Positions 31,450-45,800 of a stretch of DNA of 60,000 nucleotides are shown piece by piece. The notes beneath the pieces were generated by a model, which saw nothing but the letters and a program-made list of their open reading frames with translations, made no database searches and was not told the origin of the DNA. The translations under genes were made by a program, and so were the position numbers. Positions within the stretch are counted from its first letter, which is position 1. Every line of letters starts with the position of its first letter. The DNA is from Liolophura sinensis (taxonomy: Eukaryota; Mollusca; Polyplacophora; Chitonida; Chitonidae): positions 82,444,644 through 82,504,643 of the forward strand of contig NC_088295.1 in NCBI RefSeq assembly GCF_032854445.1, read 5' to 3'.

Positions 31450-34400
31450 ATCACATATACCTGAACTTTTGCCATTGTTTTGCGATCATCGGTTACACTT
31501 TAGTGTTAGACGCTGCTAACTTTCTGAAACTTTTTATAGTCTATCTGACAAAGATGGAACCTTGGCTTAATTATTTTCTCTCACAAAATGATTAATATCT
31601 TTGACATCAACTAAAGACATGATGCTCTCCATAAGCTTTTAACACAAATTGTCTAGTTTAGCTTTTTCTGTTCCTTTGACGCCTGTACATAATTTCCCCA
31701 TCTATTTACAGCTTGTGCCACCTTTCACATCGTGAGTATTGAAAACAGCCCGGCAAACATTTTTAATGGTCAATATCTGTATTTAGCATTTGTTAGATGA
31801 TCCAGTACTGTCAGTGAGCTTAATTGGATATAGGATGTGCACATCAACTTTTACCACCCTTCAAAGTAATGAAGTAGTTTTTGTTGATATTCCCATGGCG
31901 TTCTGCCATCTGGCCTCGTGTCATGTCTTAATTGGAACACATGATGGTGAGTTTGCAGATACACTGTCTTTCTTTAATGGCTGACTTCTGTATAATCCTG
32001 GTACATGACAGACAAAAATACCAGCATTGCGATTTGTTTTGGTTACTCTTTTTTTCCAGCAAAAATGTTTTAAACTCAATCCGTTGGGAGGAAAAGAACT
32101 TTTTTCGGAACAGTCCTCTGTTGAAACAATACACCCGCATGAGGACACATTTTGTCCATGGAGTAATATGTACAGACGATCTGAGGCTCAGCGCACTGTG
32201 GCTGGTTTTCTCTCTGTTTCCAACAGCACGTATGCTTATTTAATAATATCTTTCTCACTTTATTAGATTTTTTCATACATGCATATTGTGGTGAGGCATG
32301 TGTCAGTACATCTGACCGTGCTCACGGTAACTAATGTGGATATTTTTGTTCATCATCAGCAGGAAATCACTCCATCAATGTAGATCTCTAGCGCATTGTT
32401 GCATGCGATCTTACTGACGGATTATTGAATGTAACGATGCAGAGAAGCACAATGCTGACGTGAGCATGACAATATCAGATAAGACATCACGACATAAGAA
32501 ACTTCTGCCTTTTCACGGACACTGCCGATTGCAGGTCAAATGTCCCGGTCCATTTACAAAGTTAATAAGACTTTTTAAAGGTTTCAGCATCACATTTACT
32601 TAGCTTTAATCTACCAATACACGCTAGTTTGGATAACATTGAATATAGTAATATTACACATATTTAATTGAGCTTACAGCCGAGATTGAGTTTACAGGTT
32701 AATTGACAGATGGTGTTATTAATAAATTTCTCACCCGGAACCCTATGACTTCCTTATGAGCAAATTTGACGGATCCTTCCTTTCTTAACTAAATCTAGAA
32801 AATCCTCTTCGGATTATCCTTGCCACTGCGTGTATAATATTAACCAGCACACATCAGTCAAATTCGCAGCAAGTATGAAATTAACCAGTCAGCAACCGCA
32901 ATGCAAATAATTTAAGTAAGACTTCAAAATAATAAATGATCAGGAAGGTATGGGTTCAGATAGGTGGAGCAATTGATTTAGAAATTAATTAGAATGACTT
33001 TTCTACCTCCAATGCCAGACGAGGTTGATACTTCTCTTATCTTTAGCAACTTTTACTTGCCTGACTTTGTTCCTTGTCAATCGACGTTTTACTTGGACAC
33101 TTTGCTAACAGACTATAAACATATATATATCTAAGTAAATGTACCATGCAGAAGTACACAATATTGTATTTAATTTAGGCATTTTATCCACGAATTCACA
33201 GGTCATTATATGCACAGACGTTTAAATACAAACTGTGGAAGTGAAACTGCAAATTCAAATGTAGTGAAATGTCGTTTGTAAGAGATATGGAACTTTTCCA
33301 AAACGGCTCATATTGTCAAGATTTGTAGCGAAGCGGTAGCGATATGTGTAAGCTTACTGAAAAGTCTAGCCCGCAGTGGTGGAGGTTGTTCTTGTATGAG
33401 TCGATGCTACATGTAATGTATTGATGCTGTGAGGAAGTCTTTTTGGGAGTCATAAATGAAAAAAAAAACCCATTAAACACGCATTGACGTACACTGTGGT
33501 GAGCACTTAAACATTACAGTTTTACAGAGTGATTAGTGTAATAACTCCAATTCACATACTCTAATATGCGGTATTAAACATCCTAAACACCATATATTAC
33601 AGTATATATTGGAATAGATGGCATTCTCTATTAGGATATTGCCTTTCCTTTGTTAAAATCCAATGCAAAGTTTAACAATCGCTGGATAAAGTTTGGATTA
33701 AATTTGCCGTTATAAGTATCACATGGGTCAAAAGGGCCACTTAATTGATGATAAAAATATCCGTGGTCAAATTCTCTACGTGTTACTCATTCTTTTTTAA
33801 ATTTTAAGTCGTCTTTTTAACGGACGCTACCATTTGCGTCAGCTGTAAATCTGTTGATTCATCATCATGTGCTGAAGACAAACTGAAGAAGGTCACATTC
33901 TACGAATCGGGTAGTTCTTTACTTTGGTTAGTACGTTGGACGTTGAACTGTTTGTTCCTATATTTTACAGATATATTACACTCGACTATCAACTTCTTAC
34001 TCATCCCTCTTATCATTCCATGTTAATGACGTAGATTTGATTCAGTCTCTTCAATGTACTTCCTGAACGAATGTACACGCAGCAAGACAACCACGGCGTG
34101 AAATTATTCAGGAATTAGTGAAAAGCGTCTCTATTTATTAGCATAAGTAAAAGTAATTTAATCTAAATTCTACAAACAAGCACGCCGATGAAAGCTAGCA
34201 AGACATGCCATGATGCATGTCCTCATAGGCTGTCATTGTATTGTATGGAGGTCATCAGAGGAACCCTTGCTGAAAACTAATGGGTTTTCTCGTATGTTAA
34301 TTTTATCTAAGCATTAAGTCAGAGTACATGAATAAACATGGCAAACAGTCTCAGTGCGTTTTCTGACACACATGTGTACCACTGTGTGCAGTTACCTAAA

Positions 34401-34599
34401 GCTTCTTGTTTTTGTGTAATTGACAGATTATAAATTTAATATTGATGTTTTGAGGAAAACTTCTCCGTTTTGTATGTTCTAACGGCTGGGTGGGATCTCC
34501 GTGTATCATGATGGTTGACATCACTGCAATGCTGTGTCTCGCACGAGCCTCCCCACTCAATCCTGAGTCTGCTGGAACTCGACTCCAACCATAACTCAG
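31450..34599. other. Unassigned sequence
   Basis: About 3 kb with no repeat array, SINE or supported exon. Overlapping short frames near 31.9-32.3 kb on both strands are typical chance frames. Confidence 0.4.
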
Positions 34600-35110
34600 C
34601 CTAGGAAATGTATCAATTTTCTATTTGGTAAAGCGTGAGCAATATAATTAAAGCTGCTTTGTTTGTTAAGCAGAACATTGCCTCATGGCAGTAGATAAAA
34701 ACGCTGTGTAGTGGTAATTGAGATAACTAGTGTGATTGTGTGTGGGGTATAGGATTGGGAGGCAGGAAGAGATGTAAGGGGACGAAGACCGCGAGAGATA
34801 GAGGATAATTAAGCTGTCAGATTAAAGGATGACATCAAGAGCTATAATGACAGCAAATGTGACATGTCTACTCTAACTGCAGACTGGCGGAAACCTGCAG
34901 GGCAAGAAGTGAATCGTGAGGGAGAGGGCAGTGGAGCATTAGAGAGCCGTAAGACTTTGATATGAACAGGTTAGCCTAGCCCCGACCAGTCATCAGCAGC
35001 GATTACACCCTGCAACCGATCTTACCTGACTACTCGGGCCAATATGACAATGGCCTGCAGCCCAGCGTCTACCCTGTGATAATTGTCACAGCCAACAGCC
35101 CTCACTTTGT
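34600..35110. promoter_or_regulatory. Possible regulatory block
   Basis: A more balanced base composition than the flanks, few simple repeats, and clustered motif-like cores: CAATATAATTAAAGC, CTTTGTTTGTTAAG, GGTAATTGAGATAAC, GATAATTAAGCTG and GATAATTGTCACAG. No open frame. The appearance is that of conserved non-coding DNA, but conservation cannot be judged from one sequence. Confidence 0.2.
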
Positions 35111-35340
35111 TGGCGGATTACTGATACTATCTCACAAATCAAAACACAAAAGCAGTTTTAATGTATACATCACTTGTTTCTACGTATTTATTCAAATATA
35201 GAGCACATTGCACGTCGATGCTTACCCATAGTCCAATGTGACAAACAAGCATTGCATGATACGATATATGTAAGGTCAGTGTTAATTGGCGATAGAAACA
35301 CAAGGTCGTGTTAAATTAACTTCAATGGATGTATATACAT

Positions 35341-35482
35341 CAGGGTCAAGTTTAACAAAGCGGCATACTACATTTTAATCGTACATTTGACGTACGATAT
35401 TTTATACGTCACTATTACTGTGCCATTGTCCTATATGTGCGATTATCGTACATGTACGACATCTTTGTGAAACTGGGCCCTC
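35341..35482. mobile_element. MITE-like element with imperfect terminal inverted repeats
   Basis: The left end AGGGTCAAGTTTAACAAAG and the right end (read in reverse complement, AGGGCCCAGTTTCACAAAG) match at 16 of 19 positions. Inside are two palindromes: ATCGTAC/GTACGAT arms at 35378-35398 and TCGTACATGTACGA at 35446-35459. No coding capacity. Target duplication not resolved. Confidence 0.6.
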
Positions 35483-35489
35483 ATAGTTC

Positions 35490-38026
35490 TTCCATTTTGC
35501 TACAAACAAGAAGTTGAATGGAAAATTATGAAGCACCTGGAATTCCAAAAAGCCATCACTCTAGACAAACTTATAGCCAGTACAGAATGTTTAACACCAC
35601 GACAAACACTAAAATATGTCAATTTTCTGTGGCTTTTAGTTAAAGCTAGCGCATTTAACTGACGACAAATTCTCAGGAGGCTGGCCATTTACTGTCTTCA
35701 GTAGGCAAGGATAATGAGATGAGTGCCCGTGCCTTTATATACGACAATGTTACTTCGTGTTAACACATGCTTAACTTCTGAAAATCTTATTTTAATTTGG
35801 GTCAATTGTAAAGGCTCGAGACCAGTAGTGAATTGCGCTGACGAAAGGGTTGGTGTATGACCACCTGTCTAATGTTAGAATTCTGTGGAGGTATTATATA
35901 TGTGTCCTCAGCTGGAACTAGTAATCCCCTGATGGGAGGCGGGACTGGCACCACAGCACTGGGTAAAGCCCATATATCGCAGCTTTCCGACAGACCGTTT
36001 TACATGGGAACAATTGGCTGAGAACGGTATCACTTATTATGGTGCATTGTTAAAGACGATATGTTGCGAAAACGGCCAGTGGCACAAGAAGGTGTGTAAA
36101 TTATGAAATCATTCAACTTTCGACCTGCCAGTACACGAGTGCCCATGGAAATCAGTTACGCAAATCGACGTGTGTAGCCTGTGTATTACCAGAGCACCTG
36201 TATGAACTTAAATTGTTTTTTCCTTTGAATTACTCTGTGTAATATGAATGTTAAAGTTGAACGGTTGACTAGGACCAGTTTGTCACAAATAACGACACTG
36301 CCTTCAGATAAGCCGACTGAGGCTTAAGCTTACAAATGAGGCCATAAAAGGCTTGAGGGATCTCGAAGCCGAGTACTTGACTTTGTTAAGTTCAGTCGGC
36401 AATGTCGGCTCAATATGTGCTCGATTATACACAGCCTATTAGCACCATTGATCCTCGGCTACATCTCAATCTTGACTTCACGCCCCACGTCCCATCTTTG
36501 TCAGCCTTGTTATACGCCGAAAGAAAGACGTCTTTCTGCCGTTGGCCATTGACAGGCGCCATGAGCTATAGCTCCACAGACGCAGATTTGCTTATAGTTG
36601 AATGGCTAAGGAAAAAAGAGAAAATTTATAAGGGTCTGGTATTATATAGGAGATGTTCATTTATCCTCAAACATACTAACCGTGAATCCTAATCGGACAC
36701 CTCACATCTGCCATAGGCTACTGACAGTTTTCGCTCTACACACTTATACCCAAAAGTCATCTTTATACGCATTTGTCGTGATACAATATGTACAAAATCT
36801 TCTTGAATATGACGTCAAGCACCAATTAAATAAATAAATAAATATTCAAACATTGTTCCAAGTGGTTTTCACAATTTAAATGTATTGTTATGAGAACAGG
36901 GAATGAAGAATTGTAGCTATTCTCGCACAGTTATCCAGTGTTCTCTGCGTTCCCATCTACATATACATGGTTTTTCTTACATAATACACTCTTTTTTAAC
37001 CAAACAAGCCCATAAAAGATGTATAAAACAAGGATTTTCTCCACAGGTCCCATCTTCTTAAAACGAGGCGGACTGTCTGCGCCTGTGGTGATAAAACGAG
37101 CGGGTAACAGCCACGGGCTTGTCTCTCAATAAAACAGATACTAAATGTCAAGGAATAACTATAAATAAGTAAAACACCTCGACTTAAATTTGATTATCAT
37201 TTGTTAGAGAGAAAAAAACGCCTTGATTTATGCTTATTTCGGTCAGTCCGGTGGAAAATAAAAACGCGGTACAGTGGGACGGTGTTGAGCACGTATTTAC
37301 AATCCAATGCGACCGGCGCCTTTTAAGTGGCCTTTATTTCTGTATATCTGTTTGGCGTATCATTAACATTTGCCATCAAGGTTACTTAAAATTCTTACCT
37401 GAAACTAAAAAACCCATAAAACTGTTTTATACTTATGGGCCTAAACGCATGCAATAAAAGCAACGCACGCACCACGGCTAGTAATTTCAGTAAGTGCATG
37501 AATAGCTCTCGAGATGTTGTCCAATATGCCTTTATTTTGGTATCATGTATCCTGAATCTATGGTTCCTGACAGTTATCTGTAAAGAAACCTCAAAACATG
37601 ACACTTTTCATTGGCTGCTGAAATATGCATTTCACTTTATTCATATCTAGGAGAAATTATCGACCTTATGTATGCATGGACTTAAACGTATGAGTTTGCC
37701 TTATGTGAAAGGGGTTCAGAGAAGATGACAAAGCACACATCACAATTTGTGACAACGAACAAAAAAAGGAAAAATAGCCAGGGAATAAGTATTTAGTACG
37801 AGAATGGAATTAAAGTACACGCATCGGAGTTCATCCGGGCATTAAATTAATGTTACCACTCTTTACATCCAGCTCCATAAAGTTGTCCCTCTGACACTAC
37901 CAAATTCACGCACGCCTCTCTTACTTCACTTCCGTGCCAGGGTTGTAATCTTTTTCCAAGGCAAACATTGTCCACATGCCAATCGATTGACTACACCATT
38001 AACGTCATGAGCTTCACATGATCCGG
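35490..38026. other. Unassigned sequence
   Basis: No supported exon. The 96-codon + frame at 36402-36692 has no recognisable domain. A short AAAT tract at 36826-36845 after AGCACCAATTAAATAAAT may be a decayed SINE tail. The 36.3-36.6 kb part is GC-richer and could be regulatory. Confidence 0.35.
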
Positions 38027-38215
38027 CTTAACGTAATGCTATACCGCGATACAAACGTACAAGTGTTTTTCTTAGCCACAACATTTGTGTTTAACCACTT
38101 ATATCGCCGTACAAGGTAGGGTACAGGTGAGTTTTAGCCACAAAATTTTAAACGCTTAACGTAATGCTATATCGTTGTACAAAGGTACAGGTGTTTTTAG
38201 CCACAGGATTTCAGT
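38027..38215. repeat. Three tandem units of about 62-66 bp
   Basis: The units share TTAACGTAATGCTATA, a CGTACAAG/GGTACAGGTG part and TTTTTAGCCACAACATTT, with moderate divergence. The first and third units are the most alike. Confidence 0.85.
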
Positions 38216-38219
38216 GCAA

Positions 38220-40105
38220 TCAGTGGATAATATTTTCAGAATGTTACCTAGTGAGCACAGAATGCACCAGAGGCGCTCTGTTTGTTAGTCACAAGGTCCG
38301 AGACCGTGAAAGTATTGTTGAACTGACCTAATTAATAAAACAATTGTAACTCTGACAAAGGACGTTATACAAACAAATGCATGTTTCCGGCATGACATAT
38401 AAGTCTAGGGACGTTTACTGTTTAGTGCGTATCATCGTGTGTTTGTACATCCGTTGAAAATATACGCATGCTAAGGTAAGAATTAAAAATTGTATTTCCT
38501 CAAAAGAACACATTTAGAATAAGAGGGAAATAAGGGAAACAGACGTGCAAAACATCTCCAGTTTGTAGGCTAGCTTTTACTTGATCAGTAACAATCATTT
38601 ATATGATTAAATCATTTCAGTTTCTTTAAACATATTTTACGTCGATGAAAGGGCAACGTCAAACTACAGAAATATCTGCAAGCTACGTCTATGTCACCAT
38701 GCTATTTCGCAACAGCTGGGCCATCCCTTTAAAAGTCGAGATTGTTTTCCACTCAGGCCCTTCTCTAAGTAAATGGTTCATGTCAAAAGATAGAATATCA
38801 AAAATCTGACCAATCGACCAGCCAAGTGTACAACATACAAATGGAGAGAAAGGAAAATATATATTGCGTTGACAGACATTAAGGTGCCAAGAAAATCTTT
38901 TGGCTCTAATGGAGATGAAATAACCACACGCTGATTTTTTTGCTGGAGAAGCAGCTCTGTAGTAACTCAGCCTGTCTGTCTGTTGGTATGTCACTTGATC
39001 AGTCGACAGTCGGTCAGTCAGATGTCTGGCATTCAATCTTCCATAACGGATGCTTCAATTAACATGGAACCTGGTTGGGATGAGACATCGACTTTTTCAG
39101 AATATCTCAGCTATAGATATTTCCACTTATTTAGAGATATAACAAAAATCCACGGACAGCCACCCGTCAACATGGACACTGAGATATATTAAATAGTTTG
39201 GATTTTTTAAAATTAATAGGTTAATCTAATTAATGACCCATTTTTAGACATAATTGCGTTATTAACTTGTGATATTAAATAGAAAAAGAGTTATCCACAA
39301 AACGACGTTATGCTCATTTTGTCATCAAGTCATGGAACTCAACATTGTGTAAATCTCTGTACGTCAGTGGCAACTCTCGGCACATAGGTCCAGTCGCGAT
39401 CACGGAAAGTCAGGTAGATAGTCTCGTGATCTCGAATGAGCCCAACATGTTGCTGTGCTTAAACATCTCACATTTAAAATGAGTTTCAATTAGACAAAGT
39501 CTGTCTAGTCACCGTGTGTGATGTAGGGCGTATAAAAGTTACCTGTGTTTGTCACGCCAGTGTTGTATAGGACATTTATGCAAATAAAAGTGTATATTTG
39601 TTGTTAACAAGTGTTTCCAGCAGTACAAACAAGCCCTGGTGTCGCATCAGAAGCCTGCTTACATATACTAGTATACAGGAAAAACACAAGTTTACTTAAC
39701 ACGGTATTATTATTTTTGCATATACAGACCTGGCAGTTTGTTTGTCTGTTTTCTTGGCATAATTCCCGGACAACTCTGTTTTTCCATACGGCTAATTACT
39801 TCGACAGTACTTCAGTTCATTTAGTCGACGGGATGGCAGATCGTCAAATATTCAGTCAATCAGTCATTCTCTTAAGTTCTTTTTCTCTCTGACATTATGC
39901 ATGTCAGTTTTTACACCTGTTCACTTCATCCTGGTTTATATGTTGTTCTGTTTAATAGTAGATCAGACTGTCAGCGTGCAATCATTAGAATGGTGCAAAA
40001 TTCACCAAAAGTTCAAGAAGTGTACCATACTGAGATGTTAATGGCATCTGGGCATCTGGGAACCGTATACCACAGTAAAGCTTTAAATTATAATCCTTAA
40101 ATTTT
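38220..40105. other. Unassigned sequence
   Basis: Open frames at 38689-39036 (-) and 39611-39892 (+) show no domain or splice context. No repeats. Confidence 0.4.
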
Positions 40106-40108
40106 GTT

Positions 40109-40110
40109 TT

Positions 40111-40165
<55 letters not shown>

Positions 40166-40360
40166 TTCATTTGATTGGTGTTTTAGGTAGTACTCAAGAA
40201 TATTTCACTTTTACGACGGCGGCTAGCATTATGATGTGAGAAAACCGAGCAGAGCCCTGGGGAAGCCAATGACAATCCGCAGTTTGCTGACAGACCTTCC
40301 CACGTACGGCTGGAGAGGAAGCCAGCATGAACTGGACTCACAGCGACCACATTGGGGGAT
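40109..40360 (-). mobile_element. 5'-truncated SINE with a long (ATTT)n tail
   Basis: The tail is expanded to an (ATTT)n run at about 40110-40168. The body follows (TTTGATTGGTGTTTTAGGTA, CACTTTTACGACGGCGGCTA) to just before the tRNA-like head, ending near GCGACCACATTGGG. The target duplication is not clear. The tail microsatellite probably grew after insertion. Confidence 0.9.
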
Positions 40361-40364
40361 AATC

Positions 40365-41069
40365 CAAAGTATACTCTTAAATATATACATATCATATCAA
40401 TAAAGTTTTTTACAGCTGATTGTATGCTGTGGTGTTTTGTTTTGGAATATGAAGATTCAAGTTTTACGGTTAAGGCCCAAGACTGCTTTGTAAAACAGAC
40501 CTCAAGAAAACGAATGATCTTTCTCCTCAAAATTCAGTAAGACATATTTTCCAGTCTTAAATAAACTGTCACGAGTATATCTTTGCATCACGCTATTATT
40601 GGAAAATGTATGGGGATATATTCCATTAAAACAGAGATATTTGATTTGGTCTGTAGGTGCACTAGAGTGGGTCGTAGTGGAGAAGACTGACTGTAATCGT
40701 CGCCTCTGTGATTGGATGCAGGGGTCCAGGGATTGGACGGCTGATATTTCTGTCACTGCAAAAGAGTTATGGGTCGTCTGAGAACCAGAGTAGGGAATGA
40801 TGGAAGATCTTTGTGGTGTTTCCCTGCCTCTAATCGCCCACGGAATCAAGCAAGTCTAGCTAGTTAATACTGTATATCAAACGGTAAAACTAAATAATCT
40901 GCTCGCGCTCTCCCGAATAATGGGATAAATGTATCCTCTTGCACTAGTCCTCTTCCGTTTACGGCTCAGCTATCGATTTTACAATCAACCGCAGCCCGGC
41001 AAGACGATAAAACCCAAAGAGTCAATTTCACACAGATGTAACAATGGCGATTAAAACCTAGTTCACCAA
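40365..41069. other. Unassigned sequence
   Basis: Opposing frames at 40502-40849 (-) and 40599-40781 (+); no domain or splice evidence on either strand. Confidence 0.35.
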
Positions 41070-42300
41070 TTGAGAACAAATGCGTTTTTATCCGACAGTA
41101 GAATGTCCCTTAAATATGTTTTTATTGTCTTAATGAACATATCAATCACCTTGCATTCCAGATAATTCCTTTGGCTCCCATCCCCTAAACTGTAACCGCC
41201 AAGAATAGAAAGTGGAATTAAGGGGCTTTTAATAATGGACTTGAAACGTTATAGGAGCTCCTCTCTTTCCATTCAAACGAGCTCATCCAGAATACAATCA
41301 CTAGTCCAACTTAAATTGGTCGACATTATAGAATGACATTTTGGGATTTCTTTTATAGAGTGGATCTCCAATGATTTCTCCATTTGACCTGACTAGCGCA
41401 TATTTCAGGCACTATTGTTGTACCCGTTGTTTAGTTGTCTTCCCTAGACGCTATAAACACGCCAGCTGACTCTGCTCGCGCCTTCTGCAACCCCGCCTGC
41501 GCCACTCCTCAAATTGCCAATTTTCTTCCTATTGACTTTATTTAGTGCCCAGTAATTAACTTGAAGAGGGTCCAAGTCGCATTACTTTGTCAATTTCCAA
41601 CAGATTAATTAATAGTGAATTTCTGAGAGGAGTTGAGAGTGATAAAGGATTGTCTGTGACGTGATCGAAGGGTTAGATGTTCGATTCCACAATGGGTGGA
41701 GCACACCATTACAGATAACCCATGTACCCGGTTAACTGAGCCTTATGGAAAATAATAAAGCTGTGATTTATGGAAGATTTGACCCTTATCAGTAAAACAA
41801 TCTGTTGGATGGAAAGCAAGTCGACTGAAAGGCGAGAGAGTAGCAGACAGGATATGCTGTAAGTTAACAGCATCATGTCCAAGTATCCGATATCATCTCT
41901 GGGAATCGCCTTAATTAATATCCCGGCATTGGGGCTCACGAAGGAGAGATTCAAAGTCCTGTAAATGGCATGAAGTCACTTATTGTACATACCGCTCATA
42001 TATAGGCGGATGTTTAAGAGGATATTAGCTTAAGGTCATTAAACTTAAAAAGTCGAGAATAAATGCAATAGCCTAATAAAGTAGGTGTTTGGTAGTTCTG
42101 TACATGATATAGCTTTGGAATCCATCGCCCGCTTGGTTGCCTCTGTTATCACTGAGGCGGGATGGTCGCTGTGACACGACCATTTAAGGAGCCTAAAGGT
42201 TATCACTGATTGAGACAACAAATAGCCCCGTAATCACAGGCCATCTTGTTGCCTTGAATCGGTGGGAATGGCTATCAAATCCTCTAGAGCTAACAATCAA
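41070..42300. promoter_or_regulatory. Possible regulatory block
   Basis: Free of simple repeats and with clustered homeodomain-type cores (CCAGTAATTAACTTG, ACAGATTAATTAATAG, CCTTAATTAATATCC, TTTTAATAATGG), GATA-type TTATCA and AGATAA cores, and a GC-richer segment at 41.45-41.53 kb. No supported exon; the minus frame at 41709-41954 is unremarkable. Regulatory function is inference from motif density alone. Confidence 0.2.
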
Positions 42301-42309
42301 AACAGCTCT

Positions 42310-45300
42310 GGCAATCTTGATTGTGAAGGAACACGATGGGTTCATCATAGCAATCATGTATTACTATCCAACACAAACCGCAACTTTTGATTCCCTCTTC
42401 CATGCAGTGCCATGTTCAATACACACGGTTTGGGTGTATAGAGACATTAGCCGTCGTTGACAGATCAGTGAGACTGCATGAATAGGTGTTACTCCAATTG
42501 ACCGGTTCTTAGTACTGAGCATTCTACTGATCATTTCAAGTCTCATGTTAAATCAATAGAAAGGAAATACTTTTTCCAAATATATGGTCTGTACATGTGG
42601 ATGTTTTTAAACAACATTAGTAACAAATCATAAATTTCAAAACCGTTATAGAAACTTCAAGTTCTTTTGCAACTTCAACGCCTATACTGACAATTAAATA
42701 AGTCATGCACTTAATGGTGTAACTGGGAGGGATTCAATAAACAGCGGACACATTTGTATTTAATTTATACATAATTGTCGCTGTGATCTATTACTATTTT
42801 ACGTGAAAATGACGTGGAGGGTAATAAAAATGAGAGCTACAAAGAAAACGATCTCTTGCTTATATTATGATCGCAGTGATTCAACTGTATATCACTGCGT
42901 TAAAACTCCATAACTTGTGCTGATTATATAGCGTTCAGATAATGTTTTACTTTTACATTAAGACAAAACAATAAAGACATCTAACCAATAATCCTAGTCA
43001 TCTTTACTTTATACAGTCAACGTCGTCAAATTCATATAGATTTAATTTCTTTAAAGTTAACTTCCTATGTGTAGATTAAAACAGATGAATAAGCGTGACC
43101 AATGGTTTTAACAAAAGGAAGATACCGGCTGAGAAAAAAAAACCCATTTAGAAATGAGTCACTTAACGGTAAGATGAACTTTGCTAATTGAGTAGGGCTG
43201 CTATATTCAACAACATCCAGCACATCCAACACTGCATGATTGATCAAAATGGACGGATACGTTCAACCCATCTGCACCCATCGTGATTCATCGGTATCAC
43301 GTAATGAAGATCTCTGCTGATACTTATTTCATTTTACATCTAACCATATCCAGTGTAAGATATCAGTTTAGTATGACCCCGCACTGTACGTACGGTTTTT
43401 ACGCATGTGAGTGCGGGATAGTGGAAATATGTGACTGTACTATAACAAAAGTATAACTTTGGATTCTTGTCACGGCTTTGGAAACTTTGATATACCATGC
43501 ATGCGCAGTATTGTCAAAACTGGCCAGAAGTACATGACAACAATATCTAAATTCTGCTGATATACACACAGTGTATCTTCAGTTCTTGGTATACATGTAT
43601 TCTAATTAGAGTTTAGTTCTCATGCCTTTTATAAAATATTGAATACGACAATCAATATTTTATGTCACTTTTCGTCATCGTTGTTCATAAAACTGATCTC
43701 AATATTACGTATATGCTAAGGAACGATGGACATAATCACACGTACTCCCCAGTTCTAAATTAATGAATACAGCAAATAACTTCGGTACTTTCTAGATACA
43801 TCTTTTTTTTTTCGACCACATTATAGAAAACCACAAGAATACAAGATGAAACATGTTAAAAGTAACAATCAAACCGACCGATTTTTCCTGACTTCTAACT
43901 GTTACCCTAAACGTCAAACAAATGCAGATATCCGTATATAACACCCACCTATAACCAAACTTCGCCTTTATCCCAATTAAAGTGTGGCAGCTGGTGACGT
44001 GACCATTATTTTTCATATACCCCCAGACTTCCTAAATATTTGGGAATCTACATATAGCTAGAAGGTGCGGCGTGGTTTAGTTACATACGTATAGTATATA
44101 CATCAAATATTAACATTCTGTGTTAATGTTGATAAATATTATAGACATTGGATTGTGGATGATAAAAGACCATTAATCAAGAACCAACTAAGTCGAAGGG
44201 AAGCCGTATTTCAAATTGTCCTATACACCTGAAATGGTCTATAGAACTGTACACCACCAACATTTGTATTTTTTTTTGTATCGTATATCTAGTCCCATTG
44301 ATTTGGTATTTGACAGTTTGAGACTTACCTTCCATGTTTGTGATGTTGGCACTGTGTTAGAGATTACGCGCACACTGAACATATTCTGAAGTACATAGTG
44401 AACTGTTAATTGAATGAAAGATACTCATTCAACTCTGTAAATATAGTAAACATTGCAGCCTAATTATTTTATATACCTTGTTATACGATTTTCATTTTAA
44501 TTTCAATTATTTATGCCATAACCGGGATAACCTCTCATTCTTTGTTGCGGAAGGTAAAATTCATCCCCTCTACTCCACAGGAATTCCATCAAACCTTTTT
44601 CAATATACACTAGCATGCATGGAGTAAACTTGTAAAAAAAACGTAAATCTACAGAGACAGAAAACAGCAAAATAAGAACTTTTATCATAATACACAATCC
44701 TTATAGGTGTGTTTTGTAATTTATAGGGTTTTTTTTAAGATTGCGCAATAGAGTGAGTAATCTATTTGTCTCTATGGCAATACACACAGGTGGATAAACT
44801 TACAGTGATGACGTGCAAATTTGTATGTCTAATCCCTATAAAATGCAGTATGTTTATTGGGTACATTCACTTTGGCACTTGACACATGCTCTAAATAAAC
44901 TTAATACAGATAAACGTCTAGATGCACACGTTAAAAGTACATGAACATTTTTGCGCCTAAAAGTTATGCTAAAGGACAGATGCTTTATTCTCCTTTATTT
45001 TCATTTTATAACATTGTCATTATTTTTTTTTTGTTGAAAGTACATATTTACAATTTAAAGCGTAGTCAGTCTCAATAATGGGAGCTTACAAAAACAGACC
45101 CGGGAACAAAAAATAAAACCCAATAAAAGATACTTGTCGACACGGGCTCGGACAAGTCTTAGGTCTCTTAAAGAGTATTTCTAAGGCCAAAATGGTCTCG
45201 AAAAACAATCGGCATTTCGCTGAAAGAACAATATGGAATTGACTAATGGCTTTTATTCTCACTTTGGAATACATCATTAGACTTAGTTTCAGTGTTGTCA

Positions 45301-45800
45301 ACAGTTGAAGACCTAGGTTTTGTCAGACTTTAAACATTAAGCACTGTATTCGGGAATAAAAAAAAGTTAAAGCCTTCGCTAACCATGGGAAAATAGAAAA
45401 GTATACTTAGATCACGTGACTAGTAATAGATAACAGAGATAAGATTAAGTGTGTGGCAGACGCTGATTAGCCGATCACATCTGAGTGTGTGTTGTATGGA
45501 TAGTGTTTAGCTAGCTGGTTGGTGATGAGTGGACGTATGAGTCACTAGACACGCTCATCAGGGACGTCTTCGCACGGTCGTCTTGTCAGCATGAACATTA
45601 CTGAGTAGACTTAAGCGACCACTTAAACACGCATGCACAGTCAGTTTATAGATCCGCGCTTTGGGCAAAAATCAGTTCCCGGCCCGGGTAAACTGGATTC
45701 ATACATAGAGGTGATGAGTTAAGCGCGTGCATGAGACGATCAGTTAAAGCAGGGAAAATCTGGTTTATACATATAGATAAAGACATAATTAACGTAAGAT
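42310..45800. other. Unassigned AT-rich sequence
   Basis: About 3.5 kb with no repeat array or SINE and only short chance-type frames. A TCACGTGA-type E-box (ATCACGTGACT) is at about 45412. Confidence 0.4.

Noticed and set aside
41640-41710. tRNA-like box B (GTTCGATTCC) as an RNA gene
   Set aside because: No matching box A at the right distance and no acceptor stem that I can form; probably chance.
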